From positions 14,003,001-14,067,000 of the forward strand of contig OX359280.1 of assembly GCA_947179155.2 (NCBI GenBank): a stretch of 64,000 bases of DNA, written 5' to 3'. The translations under genes were made by a program, and so were the position numbers. This DNA is from Hedera helix. Lineage: Eukaryota; Streptophyta; Magnoliopsida; Apiales; Araliaceae. Below the pieces are notes generated by a model. It was not told the origin of the DNA and made no database searches. It was given only the letters and a program-made list of their open reading frames with translations. Position 1 is the first letter of the stretch; every line of letters starts with the position of its first letter. Of the stretch, positions 36,301-46,859 are shown in pieces.

Positions 36301-36497
36301 ATATAATCTCATGTTCAAGTCACATACTTGAACCTATATAATTCGTATCACTATTATAAGAACTTTTATTATGATAATATTTATATAACGCAGTAAATAA
36401 AATCATAATAAAATAATTCATTTATTCAATCAAATATAATATCAAATTATTAAGTAATTACATCAAATAATTGGCCTCCAGGGCATGAATTCTAACA
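33388..36497 (-). mobile_element. Outer solo LTR inside the hAT gene
   Basis: On the minus strand it starts TGTTAGAATTCATGCCC at 36497 and ends at 33388. Without the inner insertion it is about 1.57 kb. It is flanked by ATACA (33383-33387) and ATAAA (36498-36502), a 5-bp TSD with one change. Removing the LTR and one TSD joins RARDT directly to R.GSHLR of the transposase. The LTR family (TGTTAGAGTTTATGCCCTAGAGGCC start) looks Ty1/copia-like to me; that assignment is tentative because no coding part is present. Confidence 0.85.
34066..35603 (+). mobile_element. Inner solo LTR, opposite strand, same family
   Basis: A 1538-bp LTR from TGTTAGAGTTTATGCC to AAACCCTAACA is flanked by ATCAC at 34061-34065 and 35604-35608. 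It is the reverse complement of the outer LTR into which it inserted, so 33388-36497 forms large inverted repeats. Minus ORFs at 35260-35585 lie inside the LTR and are not considered genes. Confidence 0.9.
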
Positions 36498-37443
36498 ATA
36501 AACGATAGGGTTCTCATTTAAGGTCTTTTTCTAACTTAATAAAGATGTTTAGTGCAACTTGTCAGGTTTTATTGAACATCATCATTGATGGAACTTGGGA
36601 TCAACGTGGAGATGTTGATTCGGCTTACACTTCTTTGACTTCTTTTGAGTTTGTGTTCATCTTGCATCTTATGAAAGCAATTATGTCCATCACTAATATG
36701 TTTTCTCAAGCTTTGTAGCGAAAGTCTCAAGATATTTTAAATGCTACGCGGCTTATGAAAACCACAAAGAAACTTATTCAAAAGTTAAGAAATGATGGAT
36801 GTGATACTTTCATAGTGAAGGTGAAATCTTTTTGTGAACGACATACAATAGATGTCCCAGATTTAGATGCTTTATACGTTGAGAGAAGAGGCCGAGCTCG
36901 ACATCAACAAGATAAATTTACAATGATTGAGCATTATCAGATTGATAGATTTGCAGCTATAATAGACTCTCAGTTGCAAGAGTTAAACAGTAAGTTTAGT
37001 GAGCATACGGTGAAGTTATTTATTCTCAACTCTACATTAGATCCTCAAAATGGGCATACGCCTTTCATTATTGATTATATTTGTAAGCTTGTGAATGAAT
37101 TTTACCCCAAAGACTTCACAGAGTATGAGAGAGATGACTTAAGGATACAATTACAACATTACGAGTTTGATGTACTCCAACATCAAGAATTTAAAAAATT
37201 GTCCACTATTTATGATCTCTGTCAATGGTTGGTGAAACTAGAAAATCAACAATCTATCCACTAATCAATAGACTGATCAAGTTTATTCTAACTCTTCTAG
37301 TTTCTACAGTAACTACAGAACGTGCGTTTTCAGCTATGAGTCATGTCAAATCTGAACTTCAAAACAAGATAGAGGATGAATATCTTACAAATTCTGTAGT
37401 CTGTAGTACTATTCTTTCGGTGATCAACTTTGTATATTTCTAG

Positions 37444-38458
37444 CTGCTTTTATATTATTAAACTTTTTTAAAATATTGTTTAGTACTACTGATTCTCAGT
37501 CTAAATTTGCTATTTATCATTTAGGATCTTAGCTTTTTTGCATCAAATGTATCATACGCCAGTACGAGGACCTCTATCAAAAAAGATTATTATCCTAATT
37601 TACTTGTATACTTGCATGGATCCTAGCGTTCAAATTTCTCAAATATACCATAGAATCTCGATACACGTTCATATATTCTGTCAATTCTGTTTCACCTAAT
37701 CATGGACCATATTTACTTATCTGCAGGTCGCTCTTGTAAAGATGGTGAATGAAGCTACTGCTAACATTCCCAATTGGGATACAGAACAACAAACTGCTAC
37801 TTCAAGGAGCTTACAAAACTGTAATGTCAAGATATTGCAATCCAAATCTCAGAATACTTGAGAAAGATCGATATACAGAAACCTCAGGTTAAACATTCAA
37901 CTTTAAAGTAGGTAGAATACAATAGGTATATAAAAGGGAAATGATTGTTTTTTTTTATAGTAAATGAGTAACCATTCTCTTCTTGACTGTATCTGGAGTC
38001 ATGTTATATGTACCTAGAAAATGTAATGATTTAGTTTAGTAGATACAATAACATGAACTGTAAATAATTCCAAGTTTAGAGACATATCTGATCAAAAGTC
38101 TAGGCTGATTTTGTTGGAGGATATGTTATTTCCCTACTATCAATTATTTATCGGTTGAACACGAAAATGTTGTCAAGTGTCGGCTGATTTTCTATTAGAA
38201 CAGTATAATGGAAAGTGATTTGGTTTTGAGGCATATAAACAGTATCGTTAAAGTGATAATTGTCCTCATTCGATTTGAGATTTGAGTTTGTTATCGAATT
38301 ACAAGTAATTTACTTTCAAAATACAACAAAATAGCAAAACTGAAGATTTTCCTTCAAAAATACTACTCTCTATTCTTGAAAAACTGAGTTAATTTGACTT
38401 TTTTCAGTCAAATATACTATTTTTATAATTAAAATTTATACTATTTTCTTATGGATAT
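37444..38458. other. AT-rich flank of the hAT remnant with one exon-like stretch
   Basis: The sequence is mostly non-coding. At 37731-37860 a splice-acceptor-like TTACTTATCTGCAG precedes 43 open codons (VALVKMVNEATANIPNWDTE ... SKSQNT) ending in TGA. Its composition is more gene-like than the flanks, but I do not recognise it. It could be a captured or 3' fragment of a gene. Confidence 0.3.
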
Positions 38459-38832
38459 TGTCGACGCCGGGATTTCGTCGTTTCGTTTTTTAATATTAAA
38501 AAGCCCTTTTCAATTTTAGCCTTTGGATTTAATATGTGATTTTTTGAAAAGGGTCGGCTTAAATATCGACGGGGTTTCGAAAGGTCGATTTTATAATTAG
38601 CCAATTGACCAGAGTCGCCAATTGGTATATTTAAAATGAATGTACCAACTCATCCGAATTTTGTTTTCGTAATCGCTGGCTCATGTGTGACTCCGAGTTA
38701 ATTGGTCCGCAAACCGAGATTCATAGAGTTCGGGGGCTTGCTTAAGCGAGTGGAAGGTGTTAGGCACCCCCCGATTTTCGTGAAACACGGTTACCGCAAT
38801 CTCGATGTTTTCCTATCCTTCTAAATCCTAAA

Positions 38833-38835
<3 letters not shown>

Positions 38836-38901
<66 letters not shown>

Positions 38902-38909
38902 CGTGTGTG
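38836..38909. repeat. (GT)n microsatellite in LTR G
   Basis: A long uninterrupted GT run ends in GCGTGCGTGTGTGCC. The matching place in G' (about 48310-48335) has only short CACACAC tracts. The minus ORF rich in Thr-His across it is an artefact. Confidence 0.95.
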
Positions 38910-39968
38910 CCTAAATGAATGTTGTTGGAATACTTTATTTTGAAAGTGCTTCAGAAATCTCGTTGACCCTATGTACAAAGGATTTGATTTAATCGAATAG
39001 TTCATTTTTATTGTTTTTGTTTCGATAATAAAACCGATGATATTTTGTAAAACATATTTTTTTCAAATCCTTCGCCAAATAGGAATAGAGCTCATCCGAC
39101 ACTTACAATTTTATTTTAGCCTACGGATGATCTAATATCCTAGTTTGACTGATTTTATGAAAATTTTCATCTTTTCATTCCAAAATTCTTTTTCCGTGTC
39201 GAAAGGAAAAATCAAGCATTAAAATAACGTTGAGGCTATTCATGGGCATGTGAGCCATTCAAATAACCCCAAACGCCCACAATCACGTATTTCATTATTA
39301 CAGGGCCTTAACCCGACTTCGATTCGACATCGTTTTAAGGCCCTAAAGTTACATATTTACAATACAAATGCATCGTCATGACTACATAAGCTCAAAATCG
39401 TCCATCTTCGGAATTTGATCGAAATGATCTCTCTCCTAGGCTCGCAACAAAAAAAAACGTCACAAGGCAAGCAATAACAATAAATCTAACGGGAAAACAT
39501 AATAAACTAGTTCAACACCCAAAATGATAATAAATGATAATGGAAATCTAAACTAACAATAGATCCCAAATAACGCAAAATGGACATCATCGGGTGATTA
39601 TGAGGGAATATCGTTCATTAGGAACCCTCGCTAATCACCCTAATCCAAGGATCTATGCAAACCCGCTAAGAGAACTACATTTAATCTATCCAATAGCAAC
39701 AAAATCAATATTAAGAAAAAACACAATAAAATGCTACAAAGATAGGATTTCAACCTTGCAAAGCACTCAAGAACTCTTTGATATTTCAATAACAAGGCAA
39801 TACACAAGATATGGGAGAGTTGGAGTAAAAGGAAGACAAAATCAAGCCATTATATGCCTAACCCGAAGCTTTCTCTCTCTAAAACCTCACTTTCTCTCTC
39901 TCTTTTCTATTTTCTTCCTTTTTCTTCATCTCTCGGGTGGAAATGACAATGTATAGCATTCCGCAGGC

Positions 39969-40088
39969 AGCCGCAGGTGCATCTGCGGCTGGGTTCGCTA
40001 GCCGCCCGCGCCGAATCCTCGGCTGCCGGGTTGTCTCCTCGAGCCGCGCACTGTCCCCTTTGTCGATGGCCGCAGGTGCACCTGCGGC
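39969..40088 (+). repeat. Pair of GC palindromes in LTR G
   Basis: The first (39969-39990) is a 22-bp near-palindrome with one mismatched pair, GCCGCAGGTGCATCTGCGGC at its core. The second (40069-40088) is the perfect GCCGCAGGTGCACCTGCGGC. Their centres are about 99 bp apart. The DNA between is GC-rich, unlike the rest of the window. Confidence 0.85.
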
Positions 40089-40276
40089 TGTCCAGCTTGC
40101 TTTTCTCGATTTTCATGCCACGCAGTCTTAAATCGTCAATTTCTGCTGTATTATTTTGGATGGCTGTTACCTGACGTATAAATTGCTTTTTGTGCTTGGC
40201 TTCCAGGGGGCGCTGCCCCCTTCCACCCCCGCCAACTCACCGGCGAGCTGGGCAGCCGCTCGCTCACCGGGGAGCG

Positions 40277-43239
40277 TGTAAGACCCCGAATTTTATGAAA
40301 TATAAAATTTATTTTTCTTCATATATATTTTCATGAAACAGTAAGTGGTTGAATTGATAAAGTTAAAAGTTAAGGATGTTATGTGTAAATTATATTATGT
40401 CGGACAATATTCTTTTGGTTGGGGAATATTCGTTCTGTCGGGGAATGTTCGTACGACGGCGCCGTACGAACCAATCATTGGTGGACCCCACAAAGGTGGA
40501 CCCTACAAAGAATAATTGTCGGATATAGAAAATGACATAAACAATTTTTAAAATGGTCAATGGTACTATTACTTTTAATTGTTAAAATATCCGGTGGTAA
40601 AAGAATAGTAGTATACAGTATTACAAGTAACATACGGTATTGCACAGTAGCACACGGTATTGCACAGTAGCACACGGCATTGCACAGTGTTTCGTATTAT
40701 TAAACTGATAAAGTGGTTATCGTACAATATTTGACTTTATTGTCACATGCACAATAATTCATATTATTAAATTGATAATTGTCACAGTAGCATATGCACA
40801 GTAATTCACATTATTGAACCAATAATTGTCATAACACAGTAACGTAATCTTTCTTTTGCTTACTTTCTGCATTATTGTTATCTCTATTATGGTATTATTT
40901 AAACAGTTGTATTTCATTAATTAATTGACTTGATATCTAACTCAGAAAGCCAACTACACTGTATTTATAACAATTAGTCATAATAATGAATAAGTGTGAA
41001 TTATTGTTGAATAATTGAATTGATAAAGTTATTTGTTTATAATATAAAGTTAGGTGATATAAAATGAATGGTATAGATTAAAGATAATAAAGAATTTAAA
41101 ATGGATGGTGTAGATTAAAAGATGATCTTTAAATGAATGGTTTAGATTAAGGAAATCTTAAAAGATGAAATGAATGGTATAGATTAAAGATAATATAGAA
41201 TTTGAAATGGATGATGTAGATTAAAAGATGATAATTAAATGAATGGTTTATCTTAAAAGATGAAATGAATGGTATGGATTAAACATTATCTTGAAATGAA
41301 CGGTTTGGATTAAATTAGGAAATCTTGGTTATGATAAGATTTTTGGCTATAAATAGAGGCCTTAACTTAAGGATTTTTCATAAACTTCCTTACTTGTTCT
41401 TTCTTTCTCTCTCTAAATACTTCTTGTGAAAGTTTTCTCTAAGTGTGCTTAAGTCATCTTGAGTATTTGTGAAGATTTATAAGTGTACGTGTACTGTTCA
41501 AGTTAATCAACCTCATTTAAATCAATATCCAGTCACGTGTTAAGGTAAAGGATTATCATTATTTGATTCTCGAAAATAATATCGTTTCTTTCTTACTCAT
41601 AAGATATGTCATTTATTTCCATGTATTAATTTATGGGAATAACCTTACGGTGCGGATTATCGCCTGTTTGGTGAATGACTCTTCGTATTCAATTTTTATT
41701 AAATTGTGGGAATAACCTTACGGTGCGGATTATCGCCTGTTGGTGAATAACCTTTCGTATTCATTCCTTATTAATCTCTGAGAATAACCTGACTACGCGG
41801 ATTACCGCATGTTTGGTGAATTACTCTTTGTATTCATTTCTTATTTGTCTCTTGTGGAAATAATTTGTTTACACGAATTATCACATGACACTTTTATTGC
41901 ATATTCGTTTATAATATCATTTTCTTTCATATTCTTAAGTGATATTATTTTCCTTTATACTCATAAGGGATACCATCTTTTTCATCTTCCATTATTCAAA
42001 CTTACTATGGTAAGGGATATTAATTTCCTTCACATTTTGTTAATCAAACCTGCTACGGTAAGGGATATTATTTTCTTTCATACACCTAAATCGAAACTTA
42101 TTATGGAACTATTGCTTCTATAATTCCTGAAAATATTATATGTTCCATAATAGTTGCACTTCATCATTTCAATTGAACCATCCTATTTACGTGGACCTTT
42201 CTATTGAATTGTAACCGTTATTCTGAACTGTGGATCTTGAATATCATTTTTAAATTTCACTCCACATCATGTTGACAATTTGGACATTATTTGAATCTGT
42301 ACAAAGTAAACTTCTGATACTTATTGCTTATCCTGTTTCTTCTGTTCATCATTTATATCATTCTAATCATCCAAATTCAAGTTGTTGTGAATATCTGTGG
42401 CCGGGGGCACAGATGCAATATAATTGTTGAACAGATGATATGTTAAAGGCGATATAATTGTTGAACAGATGATAGGTTAAAGGCGATATAATAGGTTAAA
42501 GGCGATACATCTGTTCGGTGTCTTTTATGGCACGTGGTGAATGTTCTCTTTGGCCCGTAGTGCAAAGATGAACTGTTGTTTGGTATGATTATGACCAAAG
42601 GTTGAATCTGGTATAATCATGACCGTTGGTGTTATATTGAATGTCTTTGGCCCGTAGTGCAAAGATGAACTGTTGATCTGCATGATTATGATCAGGAACT
42701 GTGAATTTGTATTATTTTGACTAATGGTATTTCAGATAATAAAAGTTGATGATATTTTTACTAAAAATAGAAGCGAGTGGACACCATAGTCTGCATTATT
42801 CTTCTAATAGACTGCTCATTCCGCTGCTATTATTGATCTGAACATTGTTTAAGAATTTAACTGCAGTTTTTGATACAAACCTTGTAGTCTATTGTATTCT
42901 ATCAAAAACTCAACTGTTGAAGGCTAACGATAATTTACTTGTCATTATCTTAGTCATGATATTCTTTACTGGGCTATTTGAGCTCACCCTTTCTTTTGTT
43001 CTATTGTTTTTCAGAAAATGAAAGAGTAGCCGGGTCTAGCAAGGGAATGGAGTGACGGTCCGAGTGATAGCTATTGTAGTCTTCACATGTTGTATATAGT
43101 GTGACAATAATTATGAAGACTTAGTTGTGTATTATTATACACTGTATTGTTGAACGTTATTCTATCTTGTAATAATTTTGTTGTAGTCTTTTGACAACTC
43201 AAGTTTGGGCTGTATGGGCCCAGATTTGGGGGCGTCACA
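40277..43239 (+). mobile_element. Solo LTR C3 (family C)
   Basis: A 2.96 kb LTR from TGTAAGACCCCG to GGGGGCGTCACA is flanked by GAGCG (40272-40276 and 43240-43244). Its promoter module is of the C2 type (GGCTATAAATAGAGG at about 41346), without the C1 intron-like insert. It has two CCCGTAGTGC units and three GAATAACC units. Confidence 0.92.
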
Positions 43240-43490
43240 GAGCGAGACCCCCGAACATCGTAAGCGTAGTGGCCGTTTGTCGTCTTTTATGATCAAATCA
43301 GGTTCTTCTGGATTAACTGTTTGCCTTGCCTCAAGTAACCTGATGCTCGTTGTTCGTTGTGGCGGCTTTGACCGTAAGTCGTTGGGGTGGTTTTGTGTTG
43401 GGGTCCACCTTCCTTTTCGCATGTCGGGTCAGTGACGATTTTGCCCTCCTGCCAGGGTTAGTAGAGAAATGCAAAATTTGGGTGTCTACA

Positions 43491-44952
43491 GATATATTTG
43501 GAGAAATTATAACTTTAAGAAACTATATCAAATTTATTAGTTTAAAAATAAATAAATTATATACAAAGCCAATTTTTTTAAGAACACAAGTAATATGAGA
43601 CTTGTTAATTTGGTAAACAGATAAATGGAGGAAAAAGAATGAAATCAATTTTCATGGCAAAACTCTCTATTTAACCATTTAGAGTTTAAAAAACAGTTAT
43701 TTCCAAAAAATGAATGATTTTAAAATTGCCATGACGGGTAATAATTCAATGCATCTCAAAAATAAAACATCTAATTTCAACCGTCCAATCTCACACATTT
43801 AGGTGCACCTCTCAAGTGCAACATGTCTCGCGTGTTGCACTTTATATCCATACTTACCGCATTACATTTCGGTGCTAGTTTAGGAGTTTCATTACATAAA
43901 ATCACGAGAAGTTTCTTTTATCTGTTATGTGGGATGTGAATTTATACCAATCACACTAAAATATACATATTTTATAATCTAACTTCAACATTTACTACAC
44001 AACAATTTGTCTCCCACCCCAGTTTTAAGTTTTTTAACAAGTTACAGCAGTGTCTATTCACATATTCAATCAAATGAGTTTAAGTGGCATGAGTCAAATT
44101 TTAGCATTCGATACAGATTTCTTTTAAGACGCATCAAGGGCAAATTATCGTTGCGGATATGTTCAAGCAACGGTAATTTCATGATGCTGCACTATAAATA
44201 AAGAACGGAAGGCAAACAAGAAAGAATATTTTTGAATGACCATATATCTATCTATCCAAGCCTTAGGTCTCACTGTGCATCAAGCTCAAGCCAGAAAGAA
44301 CAAGTGCTTAAACTGTAGCTACAAATCTCTCTCTTTCAGGAGATCTTCAAGCTACAAGTATATCATCTTAAGAGACTATATTTATTTGTAATGATTATAA
44401 TTTCGATATTATATTTTCATGAATTATAATTTCAGGACTATTACAATTTGTTTCTGAGTTTTGGAAAGTAAAGAAAGAATAGAAAACTTAAATTTTTATT
44501 GGCGTTGTTTCTGATTTTTTAATAAAAAAGAATAGAAAATATATAAAAAAAATATTCTCTTTTTGAGTTTTAATAAAAAGAAAAAAAAATCACTTTTATC
44601 AATTTGCACTTCTATTATATGGAAAGAAATTTATATGTATAAAAAAATATTATTATATTATTTGTTTAATAGCAAAAAGAGAAGAAATTTAAAAGATAAA
44701 TATTCAAATTTCCGTACAAAATTCACAAGATTAATTTTTTGAAGTGGTTAATTTCCTTGGATACAGAGATCTGTATATTCCTGTTGGTCCTGATAGTCTG
44801 AGCAGAAGAGCTTCCTAGTCTAAAAAACTATGACCGTTTAATTTGTGTTTCCAAAGCTAGCTGTCATTTTGTTACTAGCTTGATGGATCCTTCGGCATAT
44901 ACATAGTGCAGATGTTGTTGCTATTTAATTATCACCCTTCTAAAAAATTAAT
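43491..44952. other. AT-rich non-coding DNA with promoter-like signals
   Basis: I find no gene. AAGTGCAACA and TGTTGCACTT (43814-43823 and 43833-43842) form a perfect 10-bp stem with a 9-base loop. CTATAAATA at 44192-44200 is a good TATA box, followed by a purine-rich leader and a CTCTCTCTTTCAG tract at about 44328-44340. This could be an abandoned promoter or the start of a non-coding transcript. Confidence 0.35.
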
Positions 44953-45124
44953 GGATAAGTTTACTTGCACAATATCCGGACACAACTTTCAGACACAACA
45001 CTCATTCACATTATTAAATGGTGTTGTGTGACACGGATTTCAATACCACACAATACCATTTAATGGTGTAGATGAGTGTTGTGTCCAAAAATTATATTCG
45101 AATATTGTGTATATAAACTTGTCC
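44953..45124. mobile_element. Mutator-like MITE with 9-bp TSD
   Basis: A 172-bp element has long terminal inverted repeats: GGATAAGTTTACTTGCACAA on the left against GGACAAGTTTATATACACAA from the right, with further inverted similarity (GACACAACACTCAT, TTAAATGGT) almost to the centre. AAAATTAAT flanks it perfectly on both sides (44944-44952 and 45125-45133). The TSD length fits Mutator-like elements. It has no coding capacity. Confidence 0.85.
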
Positions 45125-45900
45125 AAAATTAATTCCCAAAACAGAAAACTGACTGTCAACAACTTGCTCATAGTTTTGTTTATTGTATGTGAATGTTCAT
45201 GCATTAGTGAGATGGCCCATTGATGTGAATATGAAATAAAATTTCATTTTATTTAAACAAGAAAGAAATACAACAGAAGTTTTAAAAAAATTAAAAAAGG
45301 ACACATGCAAGTTGTCGGATTATAATAGCCGGGCCCGGTCCTATAGGATAAAGAAAAAAAATATAGACTTTAGGCCTCATTTTAAAAGAATATTTTAAAT
45401 TTTTAAATATTATAAATAATTTATATAAAAAAACTCTTATAAAAATATTAATCAAATTAATTCTTTAAGACTCATAATCCAATCCAAATATTAAATATTT
45501 AAAAAAAATTAACAGTATAAAAAAAAGTCTCATTTAAATAAAAAAAATATTAGTACTTCCTTCGCTCTAAGATAAAAGTTTTTCATTGACCTTTATAATT
45601 AAATTTACCATTTTTAAAATTAACACCTAAATATATATATATATTTAAATTTTTTAAAAAGTAAATATTAAAATTAGTACTAAATTATATGTAATTTATA
45701 ATTTTTTTTACATATATATATTAAATAATAATAAAATATATTAATTTAAAAAATAATTAATTTAATTATAAAAATTAATAAAAAATATATCAAATATAAA
45801 AAATATCGTTTTAAACCTTAAATTATTTTGAACTACCTTCGATAATAGCTCGGGAATTAGACGTAGGTAGGGTAGGGAGTAGGTAGATAAGTAAATTTAT
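45125..45900. other. AT-rich non-coding DNA
   Basis: No gene is seen. ACTTCCTTCGCTCTAAGAT at about 45556 resembles the worn end of a MITE of the CTCCCTCCGTCC type, but I cannot find a clear partner end. The rest is A/T runs. Confidence 0.4.
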
Positions 45901-46097
45901 TCAACGTTTCTTTAGATTATTAGTGTTGGTGGTATGAGAGGGAGTGGTCCCAAAAGAATTATTGACAACATCGGCAGCACCTTTTGCAAGTTAGCAGCAC
46001 CAGATGCAGGCCCCTGTGCCAAGTGAATTGGTCCTTGTGCTGGTCTTGATGCTATTTTTGTCGTTCCGTGCGTCATTTTTGCTGCTCTGAGTGCCAT
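45901..46097 (-). pseudogene. Small frameshifted host-gene-like remnant
   Basis: The minus strand reads MALRAAKMTHGTTKIASRPAQGP and HLAQGPASGAA, then a one-base frame break near 45975, after which another frame continues LAKGAADVVNNSFGTTPSH to KKR and a stop at 45901. Joined in this way it would be about 65 residues, rich in Ala, Gly, Thr and Lys, with repeating AAK and KGAA patterns reminiscent of small LEA-like proteins, though I cannot name a family. GC content is clearly above the flanks. A pyrimidine-rich TCTCTCTCC ... CATAG just upstream could be a splice acceptor, so the Met may not be the start. Confidence 0.4.
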
Positions 46098-46859
46098 TCT
46101 ATGGAGTCAGAGAATTAGGAGAGAGATAAATTGGAAATATAATTTATAATTAAAAAATTATTATATTATAAAATAAGAATAGTATAAAAATTATAAAAAA
46201 AAAAATTTAATTTTCGTCTAAATTAGATTAATTTTGGATAAAAAAATTTGATAGAAAAAGTGATCAAGTTTTCTATTATTTTTTTTTATTTTTCGTTTAT
46301 TAAAAAACTCATAAAAACAGTAATTTAACAGAAAACTTGAGTTTTTTTGTCTATTTATTTTCTTTTATGTCCATTTTAAAACTAAAAAACAGAGTGTTAA
46401 TCCTCTGATTAATAGTAAAACAAAGAGATCGTTATTTTAGACAAAGATGAACGTTAATTTGTCTACAAATTTTTAATCTCAAATAGTAAGAATTATATAT
46501 ATACCTAATTAAACATGATATTAATTAGTCATTCCTAACAAGTTATTTTGTTATTCTTAAACTTATAGTCTCAAGTTTAATATTTAAAACAAATAAAAAA
46601 TTTGAAATTAATAATTTAATCCTAAATATTTAACCCTACAAATAAACATTACCCAAGGATTTTTAGAACTTAGTGTCCATAACCTACGTGAATCATTTTC
46701 CCTATCAGAGTGTCACTTCTCAATAGAGAATAAAGAGCGGATTAGGAGAGTGTTTTGCCCTTTAACCACTTAAAACCGTGGTGTTTTTCATTATTGTTTC
46801 ACTGCTTTACGTTTGTTTTTATGTTTTTACTTATTCAAATGGCTGCTTCTGTTATTCAG
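46098..46859. other. AT-rich non-coding DNA
   Basis: No gene, TIR or LTR pair recognised. Long A/T runs at 46180-46320. The right limit is set by the unclear end of LTR G'. Confidence 0.4.

Larger units (their letters stand above)
33102..37443 (+). pseudogene. hAT-family transposase-like gene, truncated and split
   Basis: This resembles the plant hAT-derived proteins with DUF4371 and a C-terminal hAT dimerisation domain (TTF-type or ZMYM1-like), which descend from DNA transposases. First part (33102-33387): LQALVANECLYAYYVHCFAHRLQFALV, VHQFFSKL, ELETGKGMNQI, then RARDT. After the nested LTRs the frame resumes at 36503 with R-stop-GSHLR, SFEFVFILHLMK, SFCERHTIDVPDLDALYV, RARHQQDKFTMIEHYQIDRF, LNSTLDP. 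After a frameshift near 37230 comes the dimerisation motif STIYPLINRLIKFIL, VSTVTTERAFSAM. The N-terminus is missing at the E junction. Stops, a frameshift and insertions make it non-functional. Confidence 0.85.
38459..43490 (+). mobile_element. Solo LTR G (Tat/Ogre-like), split by C3
   Basis: It starts TGTCGACGCCGGGATTTCG, ends TTGGGTGTCTACA and is flanked by GATAT (38454-38458 and 43491-43495). Without C3 it is about 2.06 kb. The GGAAGGTGTTAGGCACCCCCCGA stretch (38752-38774) is a hallmark I associate with Ogre/Tat LTRs. Further along are a GT microsatellite, CT-rich leader sequence (39868-39935) and two GC palindromes. No coding part remains. Confidence 0.82.

Noticed and set aside
38760..39005. 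Minus ORF with a Thr-His repeat
   Set aside because: It is a translation of the GT microsatellite in LTR G.
39907..40174. Overlapping ORFs with Ala/Arg-rich sequence on both strands
   Set aside because: They come from the GC-rich palindrome region of LTR G, where stops are rare; no family is recognised.
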